From the NCBI GenBank assembly GCA_964427505.1, contig CAYRUO010000002.1, positions 1 to 64,000 on the forward strand: a stretch of DNA of 64,000 bases, read 5' to 3'. The position numbers were made by a program, and so were the translations under genes. Shown here in pieces: positions 24,138 to 32,988 of this stretch. This stretch comes from Thermanaerothrix sp034436175 (GTDB lineage: Bacteria > Chloroflexota > Anaerolineae > Anaerolineales > Anaerolineaceae). The notes under the pieces were generated by a model. It ran no database searches and had not been told where the DNA came from. It saw only the letters and a list, made by a program, of their open reading frames with translations. Position 1 is the stretch's first letter. Every line of letters begins with the position of its first letter.

Positions 24138-24971
24138 ATGAAAATAATAGCCTTTCAAGGTGAACACGGTGCCTATTCTGAAAGCGCGGCTATTGAATAT
24201 TTCGGTTCTCAAATTGAGACCTTGCCATGCGAATCGTTTGAAACCGTGTTCGAGGCCGTCGAACATGGAATCGCACATCAAGGGATTATTCCTATCGAAA
24301 ATTCCTTGGCAGGCAGTGTGCATCAGAATTATGACCTCCTTTTGTCCCACTCGCTACATATCGTTGGCGAGTATCACTTGAGGATCCAGCACTGCTTGAT
24401 CGGCTTGCCAGGCGCAAAGATTAAGGATTTGCAAAAGGTGATTAGTCATCCTCAAGCGTTGGCTCAATGCCGTGAAACCTTAAAGCGAATGGGTATCTCT
24501 CATATTGAACCAGTTTACGATACAGCCGGAGCCGTGCGTCTTTTAAGCCACCAATCTGATCCTACTGTAGCGGCTATTGCTTCGCGGCGCGCCGCCGAAG
24601 TCTATAATATGAAGATTCTTGCCGAAGGTCTTGAAGATCATACGGCTAACTTTACGCGCTTCTTAATCCTTGATCGTGAGCCCATTGATCCCCCACACTT
24701 CCAAGCAAAAACGTCCATCGTATTCACGCTAATCAACCGCCCAGGCGCCTTATTCCGCGCGTTGGCCGTTTTTGCCCTTCGCGAAATTGATTTGGCCAAA
24801 ATTGAGTCGCGCCCAATGATCGGCAGACCGGGTGAATATCTTTTTTATGTTGATTTTTTAGGTTCCACAGCCAATAACGTCGTTGAGCGGGCTTTGGAAA
24901 ATCTACATGAGTTTGCACCCATGCTACGGATACTTGGATGTTATCCGTCTCACCCACTTCCGGCGCCATAA
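24138..24971 (+). CDS. pheA: Prephenate dehydratase
   Basis: 277-residue enzyme converting prephenate to phenylpyruvate for phenylalanine. Catalytic region: FQGEHGAYSESAA at 5-17, IPIENSLAGSV near 53, ISHPQALAQC near 107, and DHTANFTRFLIL near 172-183 with the TRF motif. Residues about 193-277 form an ACT domain (FTLINRPGALFRAL and the ESRP motif), which in this family binds Phe for feedback inhibition. There is no fused chorismate mutase; AroH at the operon head supplies it. Last clear pathway gene of the operon. Confidence 0.95.
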   Translation: MKIIAFQGEHGAYSESAAIEYFGSQIETLPCESFETVFEAVEHGIAHQGIIPIENSLAGSVHQNYDLLLSHSLHIVGEYHLRIQHCLIGLPGAKIKDLQKVISHPQALAQCRETLKRMGISHIEPVYDTAGAVRLLSHQSDPTVAAIASRRAAEVYNMKILAEGLEDHTANFTRFLILDREPIDPPHFQAKTSIVFTLINRPGALFRALAVFALREIDLAKIESRPMIGRPGEYLFYVDFLGSTANNVVERALENLHEFAPMLRILGCYPSHPLPAP

Positions 24972-25026
24972 GTGTAACGAGGTGAAAACAAAGGTGTATC
25001 TGTGAGGCATGTTCTGTGGAGGGATC

Positions 25027-26271
25027 ATGAAAAATTTAGGCTTTGTTTCCACCCGTTTTGCAGGCACCGATGGGGTCTCGCTGGAAAGCGAAAAGTGGGT
25101 TACCGTATTGGAACAAATGGGACATACGTGTTTCTTTTTTGCTGGGGAATCTAATCGCTCAACGGATTCCGCCTATATTGTTCCAGAGGCTTCATTTCGT
25201 CATCCCGATATCGCCAAGATTAACAACATTGCATTTGGACAGCGAATCCGCCCGCCTACCCTAACAAGAGAAATCTCACAAATGAAACGTTACTTAAAGG
25301 GCCATTTGAAACGTTTCATCACGCAATTCCGGATTGACGTATTGACTGTTGAAAATGCTCTGGCTATTCCCATGAACCTCCCCCTGGGGTTGGCCCTATG
25401 CGAACTTATTGCCGAATCGGGAATTCCCACGATTGCTCATCATCATGATTTCTTTTGGGAACGCACGCGGTTTATGGTAAATTGTGTCTGGGACTATCTA
25501 AATCAGGCCTTCCCCCCTAACCTCCCCTTTATTAGGCATGTGGTTATAAATTCATCTGCGTCCCATCAATTAGCGCATCGAACAGGCATAGCTTCGGTTT
25601 TGGTTCCGAATGTAATGGATTTTGCGCATCCGCCGATTATAGATAATGACTACACGAAATATTTACGCCAAGACTTAGGCATTCGCGACGATGAATACTT
25701 CTTTCTCCAACCCACTCGTGTAGTTCAACGTAAGGGCATCGAGCATGCTATCGAACTTGTCCATCGTTTGGGTCTAAAGGCTCGCCTAATCATTTCTCAT
25801 GCCAGTGGGGACGAAGGGTACGATTATGAGCAACACATCCGCTGGCTGGCACATACACTCAAGGTTGCGGTTAATTTCGTCTCCGACGTTATCCGCGACC
25901 AGCGTGGTCAAACACCCGATGGCCGCAAAATCTATACCCTTTGGGATGTTTATCCGCAAGCAGATTTGGTCACTTATCCCTCTACTTTTGAGGGCTTTGG
26001 TAATGCCTTCCTGGAAGCCGTGTACTTTCGCCGTCCTATTCTTATCAACAACTACTCAATCTATGCTTATGATATCAAACCCAAGGGTTTCCGCACTATC
26101 GAGTTCGATGGTTTTATCACGGATCGTACCGTTAAACGGGTCGAACAGATCCTAACCCATCCAGACTTGTCTGAAGAAATGACTGAACACAATTATCATC
26201 TAGGTCTTAAGCATTACTCCTTTAAGACATTAGAACACCACCTCAGAAGTTTGCTCTTATCTTGGACATAA
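25027..26271 (+). CDS. GT4 glycosyltransferase, possibly for glucosylglycerate-type solutes
   Basis: About 414-residue retaining GT-B glycosyltransferase. The ATG at 25027 follows TGGAGGG; an ATG at 25009 would have no ribosome site. The N-terminus (GFVSTRFAGTDGVSLESEKW), the AHHHDFFWERTRF segment and the FEGFGNAFLEAVYFRRP donor-site segment recall glycosyltransferases tied to mannosylglucosylglycerate synthesis in thermophiles. That link is from memory of the family and uncertain. It is 55 bases after pheA without a terminator, so it may share the aromatic transcript by read-through. Confidence 0.75.
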   Translation: MKNLGFVSTRFAGTDGVSLESEKWVTVLEQMGHTCFFFAGESNRSTDSAYIVPEASFRHPDIAKINNIAFGQRIRPPTLTREISQMKRYLKGHLKRFITQFRIDVLTVENALAIPMNLPLGLALCELIAESGIPTIAHHHDFFWERTRFMVNCVWDYLNQAFPPNLPFIRHVVINSSASHQLAHRTGIASVLVPNVMDFAHPPIIDNDYTKYLRQDLGIRDDEYFFLQPTRVVQRKGIEHAIELVHRLGLKARLIISHASGDEGYDYEQHIRWLAHTLKVAVNFVSDVIRDQRGQTPDGRKIYTLWDVYPQADLVTYPSTFEGFGNAFLEAVYFRRPILINNYSIYAYDIKPKGFRTIEFDGFITDRTVKRVEQILTHPDLSEEMTEHNYHLGLKHYSFKTLEHHLRSLLLSWT

Positions 26272-26276
26272 TCAGA

Positions 26277-27764
26277 TTATTTGATCTCATTTATTCCCTG
26301 ACTTACTTGTCGAAAATGAAATCCATAAATGGCTAAGGTTATCGCATGAACAAATTTCTGAGGATACTTTATCAGTGAGTGAAGTAATAACGACCAGAAT
26401 TCTCGTCGTTCTCTACCTTTAACTCCCAATTCCCAAATCGCCTTAAAGAAAGCCTTGATTTCCTCTCCTCTTATTGGAGTACTTATCCGAGGCGGTTCGT
26501 ATTGATCCAAGAAATTTCTAACCCGTTCATAAAAACCGCGAGGGCTATATATTTCTCTTAATATACGTTGATAGCCTTCACGCAACTGCGTCAAACCCAT
26601 CTTGGGAATGATATTGGTACTTCCGTCTGTGTTATCACCACTGATTTCGAATTGCAGGCGTCCTTCGGCGGCTAATCGCTCGTGTAACGGCGTGCCGTAA
26701 GGAGCTTGTAGCATTCCCACCATAGCCGTGACGATACCGCTACTTTGGATGAACTCCACTTGTCGTTCAAAAACGGAGGGTGGATCGTGGTCAAAACCCA
26801 CGATAAAGCCACCCATTACTTGTATGCCCGCTCGTTGCAAGCGGCGCACACTGGCCAATAAATCTCGGCGCAAATTGTGCGATTTATGACATTCGCTCAG
26901 ACTTTCTTCTAAAGGTGTTTCGATCCCAACAAACACAGACACAAATCCTGCTTCGCGCATCATGGCGATAAGTTCCGGATCGTCGGCTAAATTTATCGAA
27001 GCCTCAGTAATGAAGGGACATCCCGCTTTTCCCTTGCGCCAAGTGATCAAAGCCGGCAAAACTTCTTCCTTAACGTGACGACGATCTCCGATAAAGTTGT
27101 CATCCACAAAGAAGATATTTCGTCGCCATCTCAAGCCATAATACATAGCATCTAACTCTGCAATAATTTGATCGGGATTTTTTGTCCGCGGACGATGCCC
27201 AAAAAGCGCGGTCACATTACAAAACTCACAGTTATATGGACAGCCACGAGAATATTGGATGTTCAATGAGTCATAGGCAGAAACCTTAGCCAATTTCCAC
27301 GCGGGGATAGGTGTTGTGCTCAAATCCGCATAGGTGTTAGCTCGATAAAGGGGTTGGGGATTCCCCCTTTCAAGATCCTCTAAGAATTGAGGCACCGTAA
27401 TCTCGCCTTCCCCAAGTACTAGATGATCAACATCCGGAAACCTTGACCATTCTGCCGAAAAGAGCGGACCTCCAGCCACGACGCGCTTTCCGGCCTGTTT
27501 GCAACGCTCTATGACCTCCTTTGCGGAAGATCGCTGCACAACCATGGCCGAAATCATCACCAAATCAGCCCAAGCAATAGCATCGTCAGTTAGAGGTTCA
27601 ACATTCATATCAACCAATCGCTTTGGCCATTCCTCAGGAAGCATAGATGCAACGGTCAACAATCCCAACGGTGGCGAGGAAGCTTTCTTTTCGATAAATC
27701 GTAGCGCATATTTAAAACTCCAAAAGGTGTTTGGAAATTCTGGATATATCAGAAGTGTTTTCAC
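26277..27764 (-). CDS. B12-binding-domain radical SAM protein (DUF4070-type)
   Basis: About 495-residue protein. An N-terminal B12-binding-like Rossmann region (residues about 1-140, with VMISAMVVQRSSAKEVIERC and LVLGEGE) is followed by a radical SAM core with cysteines in SRGCPYNCEFCNV (C175, C179, C182) and a C-terminal region matching DUF4070. The longer frame starts at 27788, but GTG at 27764 sits seven bases after GGGAGGG and is preferred. The classic cobalamin-binding DxHxxG is not present. Related proteins modify lipids or natural products; the substrate here is unknown. It converges on the glycosyltransferase with only five bases between. Confidence 0.8.
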   Translation of the reverse strand: MKTLLIYPEFPNTFWSFKYALRFIEKKASSPPLGLLTVASMLPEEWPKRLVDMNVEPLTDDAIAWADLVMISAMVVQRSSAKEVIERCKQAGKRVVAGGPLFSAEWSRFPDVDHLVLGEGEITVPQFLEDLERGNPQPLYRANTYADLSTTPIPAWKLAKVSAYDSLNIQYSRGCPYNCEFCNVTALFGHRPRTKNPDQIIAELDAMYYGLRWRRNIFFVDDNFIGDRRHVKEEVLPALITWRKGKAGCPFITEASINLADDPELIAMMREAGFVSVFVGIETPLEESLSECHKSHNLRRDLLASVRRLQRAGIQVMGGFIVGFDHDPPSVFERQVEFIQSSGIVTAMVGMLQAPYGTPLHERLAAEGRLQFEISGDNTDGSTNIIPKMGLTQLREGYQRILREIYSPRGFYERVRNFLDQYEPPRISTPIRGEEIKAFFKAIWELGVKGRERREFWSLLLHSLIKYPQKFVHAITLAIYGFHFRQVSQGINEIK

Positions 27765-27889
27765 AACCAATCCCTCCCGATAAAGCATCTAATTTGAGTG
27801 TAAACGCTCATGTTGACCAGAAAATGGGATTGGGGTCATACCTAAGGCCTATTTTCTCAATATGCAAGAAGTTACGGGGGCATACGTTT

Positions 27890-27895
27890 TATAAT
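27890..27895 (+). promoter_or_regulatory. Possible -10 box for the histidine kinase gene
   Basis: TATAAT lies nine bases before the ATG at 27905. If used, transcription would start near 27902 and the message would be almost leaderless. That would fit the absence of a ribosome site. No good -35 is visible. Confidence 0.35.
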
Positions 27896-27904
27896 TGAAT
27901 TACG

Positions 27905-29128
27905 ATGACAAAAGACAACCAGCAATCTATTTTCGCAGGCAGTGGAATTCATTTGGCCTTCTCGGTCATGGTGCTGGCTGCTTTTTTCACTATGCTAAGC
28001 ACAGTTCAGGAGATTTCCATCCCTCTCCTAACTGCGACGCTGGTCATTGGGGTAATTTACTTGGGAATAGGGATCTACGGATATCAAATAGCCCTCGCCC
28101 ATACCGAGACATCCTATCGCATCTTATATTTCTTAATCCAGATTCCCCTAGGCATGGGGTTGGTTTTTCTTGATGGACAAAGTGGGTTTGATTTTCTAGC
28201 CCTTCTTCCACTTGTAGGCCACAGTGTCATCTTATTACAGGGGGTCTGGCGACAAATCATCAATGCTTTGCTTCTCATCAGTTATGCCTTTCTAATCGTC
28301 CTTGTTGGGGGCGGTTGGCAAATTGCATGGGCAAATGCCCCCGTCTTTCTTGCAGGACAAATCTTTATCCTGGTATTTACCCAAATGGCCCTGAATGAGG
28401 AAAAGGCTAAGCGAGAAGTACAGCAATTAGTGCATGATCTTGAAAACGCGAATCAAAGGTTACGTCAGTACGCCCTTCAAGCCGAAGAGTTAGCCATAAC
28501 CCGCGAACGCAACCGCCTTGCCCGTGAGATCCATGACGGTTTAGGTCACCATCTAACAGCGATTAATATCCAAATTCGCGCCGCCCAAGCCGTCCTGGAA
28601 CGAGATCCTCAGAAAGCGGTTTACTTACTCAACAAAGCCGAAGTTCTAACCCAACACGCTTTGCACGATGTGCGCCAATCTGTAGCAGCACTCCGAGCCC
28701 CCTTGGCAGAAGGCCCGTTAATCCCCCAGATACAACAAATCTTAGATGCAGGGAATAGTAGTGGGATTAAAACCACTCTTAACATCATTGGCACTCCACA
28801 CACTGTCTCGCCTCAAGTTGCTCTGACATTATTGCGGGCAGTCCAAGAAGGATTGAACAATACCCTTAAGCATTCCCATGCTACCGAGCTCCGAGTTACC
28901 CTAAACTTCGAATCGCCCACAGAGATTTGCCTAACGATTCAGGACAATGGTATTGGGGGAGTAGCCTCGACGCAAAATGGGTTTGGATTGCTGGGAATGC
29001 GCGAGCGTGTGGCACAGCTCAACGGCCAACTAGATATCCAATCCGTAGAGGGTCAGGGCTTCTCTATTCGTATGGTATTACCCACCGAGGTAAATTATGG
29101 CCAAAATAAAAATCATGTTGGTGGATGA
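27905..29128 (+). CDS. NarL-type sensor histidine kinase
   Basis: 407-residue membrane sensor kinase. Residues about 15-160 hold five or six hydrophobic segments with no large extracellular domain, so it may sense the membrane or an intramembrane signal. A coiled-coil linker (about 163-200) leads to a HisKA_3 domain with the phosphorylated His210 in REIHDGLGHHL, then an ATPase domain (EGLNNTLKHSHA, DNGIGG, GFGLLGMRERV). It overlaps the next gene, its probable partner regulator, by 32 bases. No ribosome site is visible. Confidence 0.92.
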   Translation: MTKDNQQSIFAGSGIHLAFSVMVLAAFFTMLSTVQEISIPLLTATLVIGVIYLGIGIYGYQIALAHTETSYRILYFLIQIPLGMGLVFLDGQSGFDFLALLPLVGHSVILLQGVWRQIINALLLISYAFLIVLVGGGWQIAWANAPVFLAGQIFILVFTQMALNEEKAKREVQQLVHDLENANQRLRQYALQAEELAITRERNRLAREIHDGLGHHLTAINIQIRAAQAVLERDPQKAVYLLNKAEVLTQHALHDVRQSVAALRAPLAEGPLIPQIQQILDAGNSSGIKTTLNIIGTPHTVSPQVALTLLRAVQEGLNNTLKHSHATELRVTLNFESPTEICLTIQDNGIGGVASTQNGFGLLGMRERVAQLNGQLDIQSVEGQGFSIRMVLPTEVNYGQNKNHVGG

Positions 29129-29750
29129 TCAGGCTCTCTTTCGAGAAGGGCTAAAAACGCTCTTAAATTCCCGCCCCGAATTTGAGGTCGTGGGAGAAGC
29201 AAGTAATGGGGAAGAAGCCATTCGGCTAGCACATCTGCTTCGACCCCAGGTTATCTTGATGGACTTACGAATGCCTGTATTGGATGGTGTTCAAGCCACC
29301 CGACGTATTCGTAGCCTGCACCCCGACTGCAATGTTATTGTTCTCACGACCTTCGATGACGATGAAGATGTTTTCGAGGGTCTCCGCGCTGGTGCAATTG
29401 GCTATTTACTCAAAGACGTTTCCTCTGAGAAATTATTTGAGGCAATTCGCTCAGCTGCAAGAGGTGAATATTTTCTTCTACCGTCAATAACGGCCAAAGT
29501 GGTGGCTGAGTTTTCACGCTTGCCACGTACTGTCCCTCATCCCGCCGGCACCGAGAATATCCTTTCGCCGCGTGAAATCGAGGTTTTGCGATTAGTTGCC
29601 ACAGGTATCTCCAATAAAGAGATCGCGGAACGTCTCTTTATTTCGGAAGGGACGGTAAAAAATCATCTTTCCAATATTCTATCCAAACTAAATGTAAAGG
29701 ACCGCCTTCAGGCAGTTATCCGTGGACGAGAGTTGGGCATACTTCCCTGA
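29097..29750 (+). CDS. LuxR/NarL-family response regulator
   Basis: 217-residue regulator. The receiver domain (1-120) has the acidic pair at D10-D11, the phosphorylated Asp56 in LMDLRMP and the conserved Lys in YLLKDVS. The C-terminal GerE helix-turn-helix reads LSPREIEVLRLVATG, then NKEIAERLFISEGTVKNHLS. It overlaps the kinase gene and must be its partner. Targets are unknown; the membrane-protein gene 98 bases downstream is a candidate. Confidence 0.95.
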   Translation: MAKIKIMLVDDQALFREGLKTLLNSRPEFEVVGEASNGEEAIRLAHLLRPQVILMDLRMPVLDGVQATRRIRSLHPDCNVIVLTTFDDDEDVFEGLRAGAIGYLLKDVSSEKLFEAIRSAARGEYFLLPSITAKVVAEFSRLPRTVPHPAGTENILSPREIEVLRLVATGISNKEIAERLFISEGTVKNHLSNILSKLNVKDRLQAVIRGRELGILP

Positions 29751-29848
29751 ACACCTCTTAATTGTGACTTAAGTGGCTCTCTCAGTAGATTGAAAAACGC
29801 ATAAACTTAGTTGGTAAGCATATAAACATTTCACCTGGTTCCTCAAAC

Positions 29849-30706
29849 ATGAACGAAAACCCAATCACCGAAAAAAAGAAGTTTTATCCGCCGCCTTGGC
29901 AAGTAGCCATTGGTTCAATCCTTATTATTGCCGGATCCTTAATCCTCGCGGATCCTTACTTATGGCCAAACCATCTTCGGTGGTTGGCATTGATTACAAG
30001 TGGTCTCTTGTTGGGGGGATGGTCTTTATGGGCCCGTTATCTATCGTCTTGGGCCATAAGCGCTTTCTTGTTTGGGGTCGGGATAGCCGGGATGAGTTAT
30101 TCACTTGTTGCTACTCTTCCCTCTACCTTCTCAACCTGGCTTGGCGTGATTGCTGTTGGTCTTACACTAAGTGGCCTTATTATTGGGATACTTACCCCTT
30201 GGTTCTTTACCCGGTCGGCCGGTTGGGCATTTATCTTCACAGTAATGAGTGCTGCTATTGCCTATGTGGTTCTTATCACTCCCGCCAGAGTAAGTGATTT
30301 TGCTTTTTTAGTTTCGATTGCTAGTGGAATCGTGTTCATTGCATTAGGCGTCCGCAGTCACGCTATTGGCTGGTTAATCCCAGGTGGACTCTGCCTAGGA
30401 CTCGGCCCTGGGATGTATGCTCTTTTGAGCCGTATAAATGTAGAACCAACGTTGTCGGCAATTGGTTTATTTTTGCTTTGGTTTGCGTTCGGCTGGGTTC
30501 TGATTTCTTTATCAAGTCGAATAATCAGATCGAGCGCCCTCTGGTGGCCCCTTATTCCAGCCGGTGTGCTCGGCATCGCAGGGCTTTCACTCTATATCGC
30601 CAGCAATCCCTCCGCAGCCCCTACCCTGCTCGGCAACACTGGCTCAATTGCAATTATTGTTTTCGGTCTTTATCTACTGCTCATGCGACGCGGCGTGCAA
30701 CGATAA
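29849..30706 (+). CDS. Polytopic membrane protein of unknown function
   Basis: 285-residue protein made almost wholly of about nine to ten hydrophobic segments after a short charged N-terminus (MNENPITEKKKFYPPPW). I recognise no family. A ribosome site is not evident. It follows the two-component genes in the same direction, and may be regulated by, or report to, that system. Gly-rich helices are seen throughout. There are no large loops that could hold an enzyme domain. Confidence 0.7.
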   Translation: MNENPITEKKKFYPPPWQVAIGSILIIAGSLILADPYLWPNHLRWLALITSGLLLGGWSLWARYLSSWAISAFLFGVGIAGMSYSLVATLPSTFSTWLGVIAVGLTLSGLIIGILTPWFFTRSAGWAFIFTVMSAAIAYVVLITPARVSDFAFLVSIASGIVFIALGVRSHAIGWLIPGGLCLGLGPGMYALLSRINVEPTLSAIGLFLLWFAFGWVLISLSSRIIRSSALWWPLIPAGVLGIAGLSLYIASNPSAAPTLLGNTGSIAIIVFGLYLLLMRRGVQR

Positions 30707-30769
30707 TAGGATCGGCCATATCATGATAAAAGTCACCCTATTTCAATGATAATCGTTTTGCTTTATTAT

Positions 30770-30798
30770 TTGTGAAATTTGTAACAATGTGCTAGAAT
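30770..30798 (+). promoter_or_regulatory. Promoter of glycerol dehydrogenase gene
   Basis: TTGTGA (30770-30775), a 17-base spacer, and TAGAAT (30793-30798), about 45 bases before the start codon. The -35 box lies inside the first of two Rex/CRP-like dyads. Confidence 0.6.
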
Positions 30799-30821
30799 CC
30801 CAATTGTGAAATTTATCACTA
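30770..30821 (+). promoter_or_regulatory. Two Rex/CRP-like operator dyads at the gldA promoter
   Basis: TTGTGAAATTT occurs twice, at 30770-30780 and 30804-30814, 34 bases apart. Each begins an imperfect dyad: TTGTGAA-ATTT-GTAACAA (30770-30787) over the -35, and TTGTGAA-ATTT-ATCACTA (30804-30821) just after the expected transcription start. Both fit the Rex pattern TTGTGAA-N4-TTCACAA at five of seven second-half positions. The second also fits the CRP pattern TGTGA-N6-TCACA with one mismatch. Position suggests repression; an NADH-sensing Rex would suit an NAD-linked dehydrogenase. Confidence 0.5.
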
Positions 30822-30842
30822 ATTTTTAGGAGGTATCCGAAA

Positions 30843-31937
30843 ATGATTACAACCACAATTTTCCCTGGACGTTATGTACAAGGCTATAATGCCTTGGAAT
30901 ACTTGGGTGAAGAAAGTGCTCGGCTGGGATCCAAGGCTTTGTTATTGGCCGACCCATTCGTTCACAAAGCGATCCTTCCCGAACTACTTCCTTTACTTCA
31001 AAGTCACATCAACACCCATGTTGAAAAGTTTGGTGGAGAATGCTCGGATGAAGAAATCGGGCGTTTAGTAACGGTAGGCCAAAGTTTCGAGGCTCAGGTT
31101 GTCATTGGAATAGGAGGTGGTAAAACACTAGATACCGCCAAGGCTGTAGCACATTTCCTGGGACTCCCGGTTATCATTATTCCTACCATCGCTTCAACCG
31201 ACGCCCCATGCAGTGCACTTTCGGTTATTTATACGCCAGAGGGTCAATTCAAGCGCTACCTCTTCTTGCCCAGTAATCCCAACGTCGTCCTGGTAGACAC
31301 TCGCATCATTGTAAAAGCCCCGGCACGCTTCCTGATCAGCGGAATGGGCGACGCATTGGCCACCTGGTTTGAAGCCGAATCCTGCCAGATTAAGCGTGCC
31401 CCCAATATGACTGGGCGCCTTGGCTCAATGACCGCTTATGCTTTAGCCCGACTTTGTTACGAAACTCTGCTGACCTATGGCGTTCAGGCTGTGACCGCTA
31501 ACCACGCTGGCGTTGTAACCCCTGCTTTCGAAAAAGTGGTTGAAGCCAACACTCTCCTCAGCGGTTTAGGATTTGAGTCGGGTGGATTGGCTGCAGCCCA
31601 TGCCATCCACAATGGTCTCACCGTCTTAGAGCCCACCCATCATTATTTCCACGGTGAAAAGGTGGCAATCGGTACTCTTACCTCCTTATTCCTTACCGGA
31701 AAAACCCCCGAAACCATTAATGAGGTTTACGCTTTCTGTGAGGCTGTTGGATTACCAACAACCCTGGCTGAAATTGGTCTTGAGAATGTCAGCGATGACG
31801 ATCTAATGCGTGCAGCCGAAAAAGCCTGTGCTCCTGGCGAAACCATATTCAACGAACTAGGGGAAATGGCACCCCAATCCGTTTTCATGGCATTAAAAGC
31901 TGCGGATGCTGAAGGCCGCCGCCGTAAAGGATTGTAA
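30843..31937 (+). CDS. gldA: Glycerol dehydrogenase (NAD-linked, iron/zinc family)
   Basis: 364-residue metal-dependent dehydrogenase oxidising glycerol to dihydroxyacetone or acting in reverse. FPGRYVQGYNALEYLG at the start and GIGGGKTLDTAKAVA at 89-103 (nucleotide binding) are typical. Metal ligands are Asp170 in GMGDALATWFEAE, His253 in AAHAIHNGLT and His270 in HHYFHGEKVAIG. AGGAGG precedes the ATG. The gene stands alone between its own promoter and a strong terminator. Under anaerobic conditions it could balance NADH by reducing dihydroxyacetone. A glycerol-1-phosphate dehydrogenase is less likely given this motif set. Confidence 0.92.
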   Translation: MITTTIFPGRYVQGYNALEYLGEESARLGSKALLLADPFVHKAILPELLPLLQSHINTHVEKFGGECSDEEIGRLVTVGQSFEAQVVIGIGGGKTLDTAKAVAHFLGLPVIIIPTIASTDAPCSALSVIYTPEGQFKRYLFLPSNPNVVLVDTRIIVKAPARFLISGMGDALATWFEAESCQIKRAPNMTGRLGSMTAYALARLCYETLLTYGVQAVTANHAGVVTPAFEKVVEANTLLSGLGFESGGLAAAHAIHNGLTVLEPTHHYFHGEKVAIGTLTSLFLTGKTPETINEVYAFCEAVGLPTTLAEIGLENVSDDDLMRAAEKACAPGETIFNELGEMAPQSVFMALKAADAEGRRRKGL

Positions 31938-31960
31938 GCGATCAGGCTAGCAATTTACCC

Positions 31961-32005
31961 CGCCCCACTCGAATTTGTCCGAACGAGTGGGGCGTTTTGT
32001 TTTCT
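31961..32005 (+). terminator. Terminator after gldA
   Basis: CGCCCCACTCG (31961-31971) pairs perfectly with CGAGTGGGGCG (31984-31994), followed by TTTTGTTTTC. Confidence 0.9.
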
Positions 32006-32072
32006 CCTGACCATCAACGGGTTGAAGTTATGGCTATTGATATTACAAACACACTTTTCAAACCGATCCACC

Positions 32073-32894
32073 CTATGGCGCAGGCCAAGGAATCGCAACG
32101 GGATGAGAGTAACCGTGCTTCTCAACGGTATAAAGTACCCCGCCCGAGGGTTGGGAACACCCAGGCTCATCCGTAAATGTGTAACTGGTCTGATTTTGAT
32201 CCGATAGCGCAACAGGCCACCAGACCAGGTTGCCCTGCTGGCAAACGAATACATCCAACATATACCCACGATCATCATCTTCGGTCATTGGCACACGGCG
32301 CCAAGATACTGTTACCTGAGTCCCATCCCGAATTGCCTGAACATCACTCGGTGGTGGATATAAGACACTTGGGCCGGGCAAGCGTGGTTCGGTGAAGTAG
32401 ACCCTAGTAACATCCCCGGTCACATCCACCACAGAGGGGGAAACCCAGCAAAAGTAATTGAGTTTATCGAATTTAACATATAACCAGGCACTATACCGAA
32501 ATCGCCCTCGTACTGTCCCATGATCTCCCGGATAGAGATCAGCCGCATGAAGATATGCCCGCGCTGGACCGTAGCGACAATGTGCTTGCATTTTCACGAC
32601 AACATCAGGAAAATCAAACGTGGGAGTAAACGTGAGGGTAAATGTAGCCGATGGTGTTGGAGTATTAGTAATTGTCGGAGTAATGGTAATTGACGAAGTT
32701 AACGTCGGTGTCAGTGTAAGGGTAGAGGTGGGTTCAGGTGTAATAGAAGGTGTGTGCTCAACGGTATCTGTACGGGATGGTACGGTATTTACATCAGACA
32801 CATTGATTGAACCATCTTCACGGGTAACCGATGAACAAGCAATAAGAAAAAGCAAACTAAAAACTATTACGGTAAGCAAATGTTTATTTCGCAA
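32073..32894 (-). CDS. Secreted lipoprotein with SH3-like and fibronectin-like regions
   Basis: About 273-residue surface lipoprotein. The N-terminus (MRNKHLLTVIVF, hydrophobic core, lipobox FLIACSS) is a lipoprotein signal. I prefer the TTG at 32894, seven bases after AGGGAG, to the TTG at 32915. A Thr/Pro/Ser linker of about 60 residues follows (TLTLTPTLTSSITITPTITN type). Next is an SH3-like domain (CRYGPARAYLHAADLYPGDHG, then WLYVKFDKLNYFCWV) and a C-terminal FN3-like beta domain starting near PPPSDVQAIRDG. Probable cell-surface or wall-binding protein; no enzyme motif is seen. It faces away from valS. Confidence 0.75.
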   Translation of the reverse strand: MRNKHLLTVIVFSLLFLIACSSVTREDGSINVSDVNTVPSRTDTVEHTPSITPEPTSTLTLTPTLTSSITITPTITNTPTPSATFTLTFTPTFDFPDVVVKMQAHCRYGPARAYLHAADLYPGDHGTVRGRFRYSAWLYVKFDKLNYFCWVSPSVVDVTGDVTRVYFTEPRLPGPSVLYPPPSDVQAIRDGTQVTVSWRRVPMTEDDDRGYMLDVFVCQQGNLVWWPVALSDQNQTSYTFTDEPGCSQPSGGVLYTVEKHGYSHPVAIPWPAP

Positions 32895-32953
32895 ATTTGT
32901 TCTCCCTAACTCCAAGCGTTTGCCACCTCACATTATAAAAGGCATTTCCCGAT

Positions 32954-32982
32954 TTGACATCTCTTGGGCTTCTCTGTATAAT
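32954..32982 (+). promoter_or_regulatory. Promoter of valS
   Basis: Perfect consensus: TTGACA (32954-32959), a 17-base spacer, and TATAAT (32977-32982). Transcription should start near 32989, giving a leader of about 320 bases. Confidence 0.9.
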
Positions 32983-32988
32983 CGGGGC

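Noticed and set aside
27796..27815. LacI/CcpA-like operator (TGTAAACGCTCA) upstream of the radical SAM gene
   Set aside because: Only the left half fits the consensus; no nearby repressor gene supports it.
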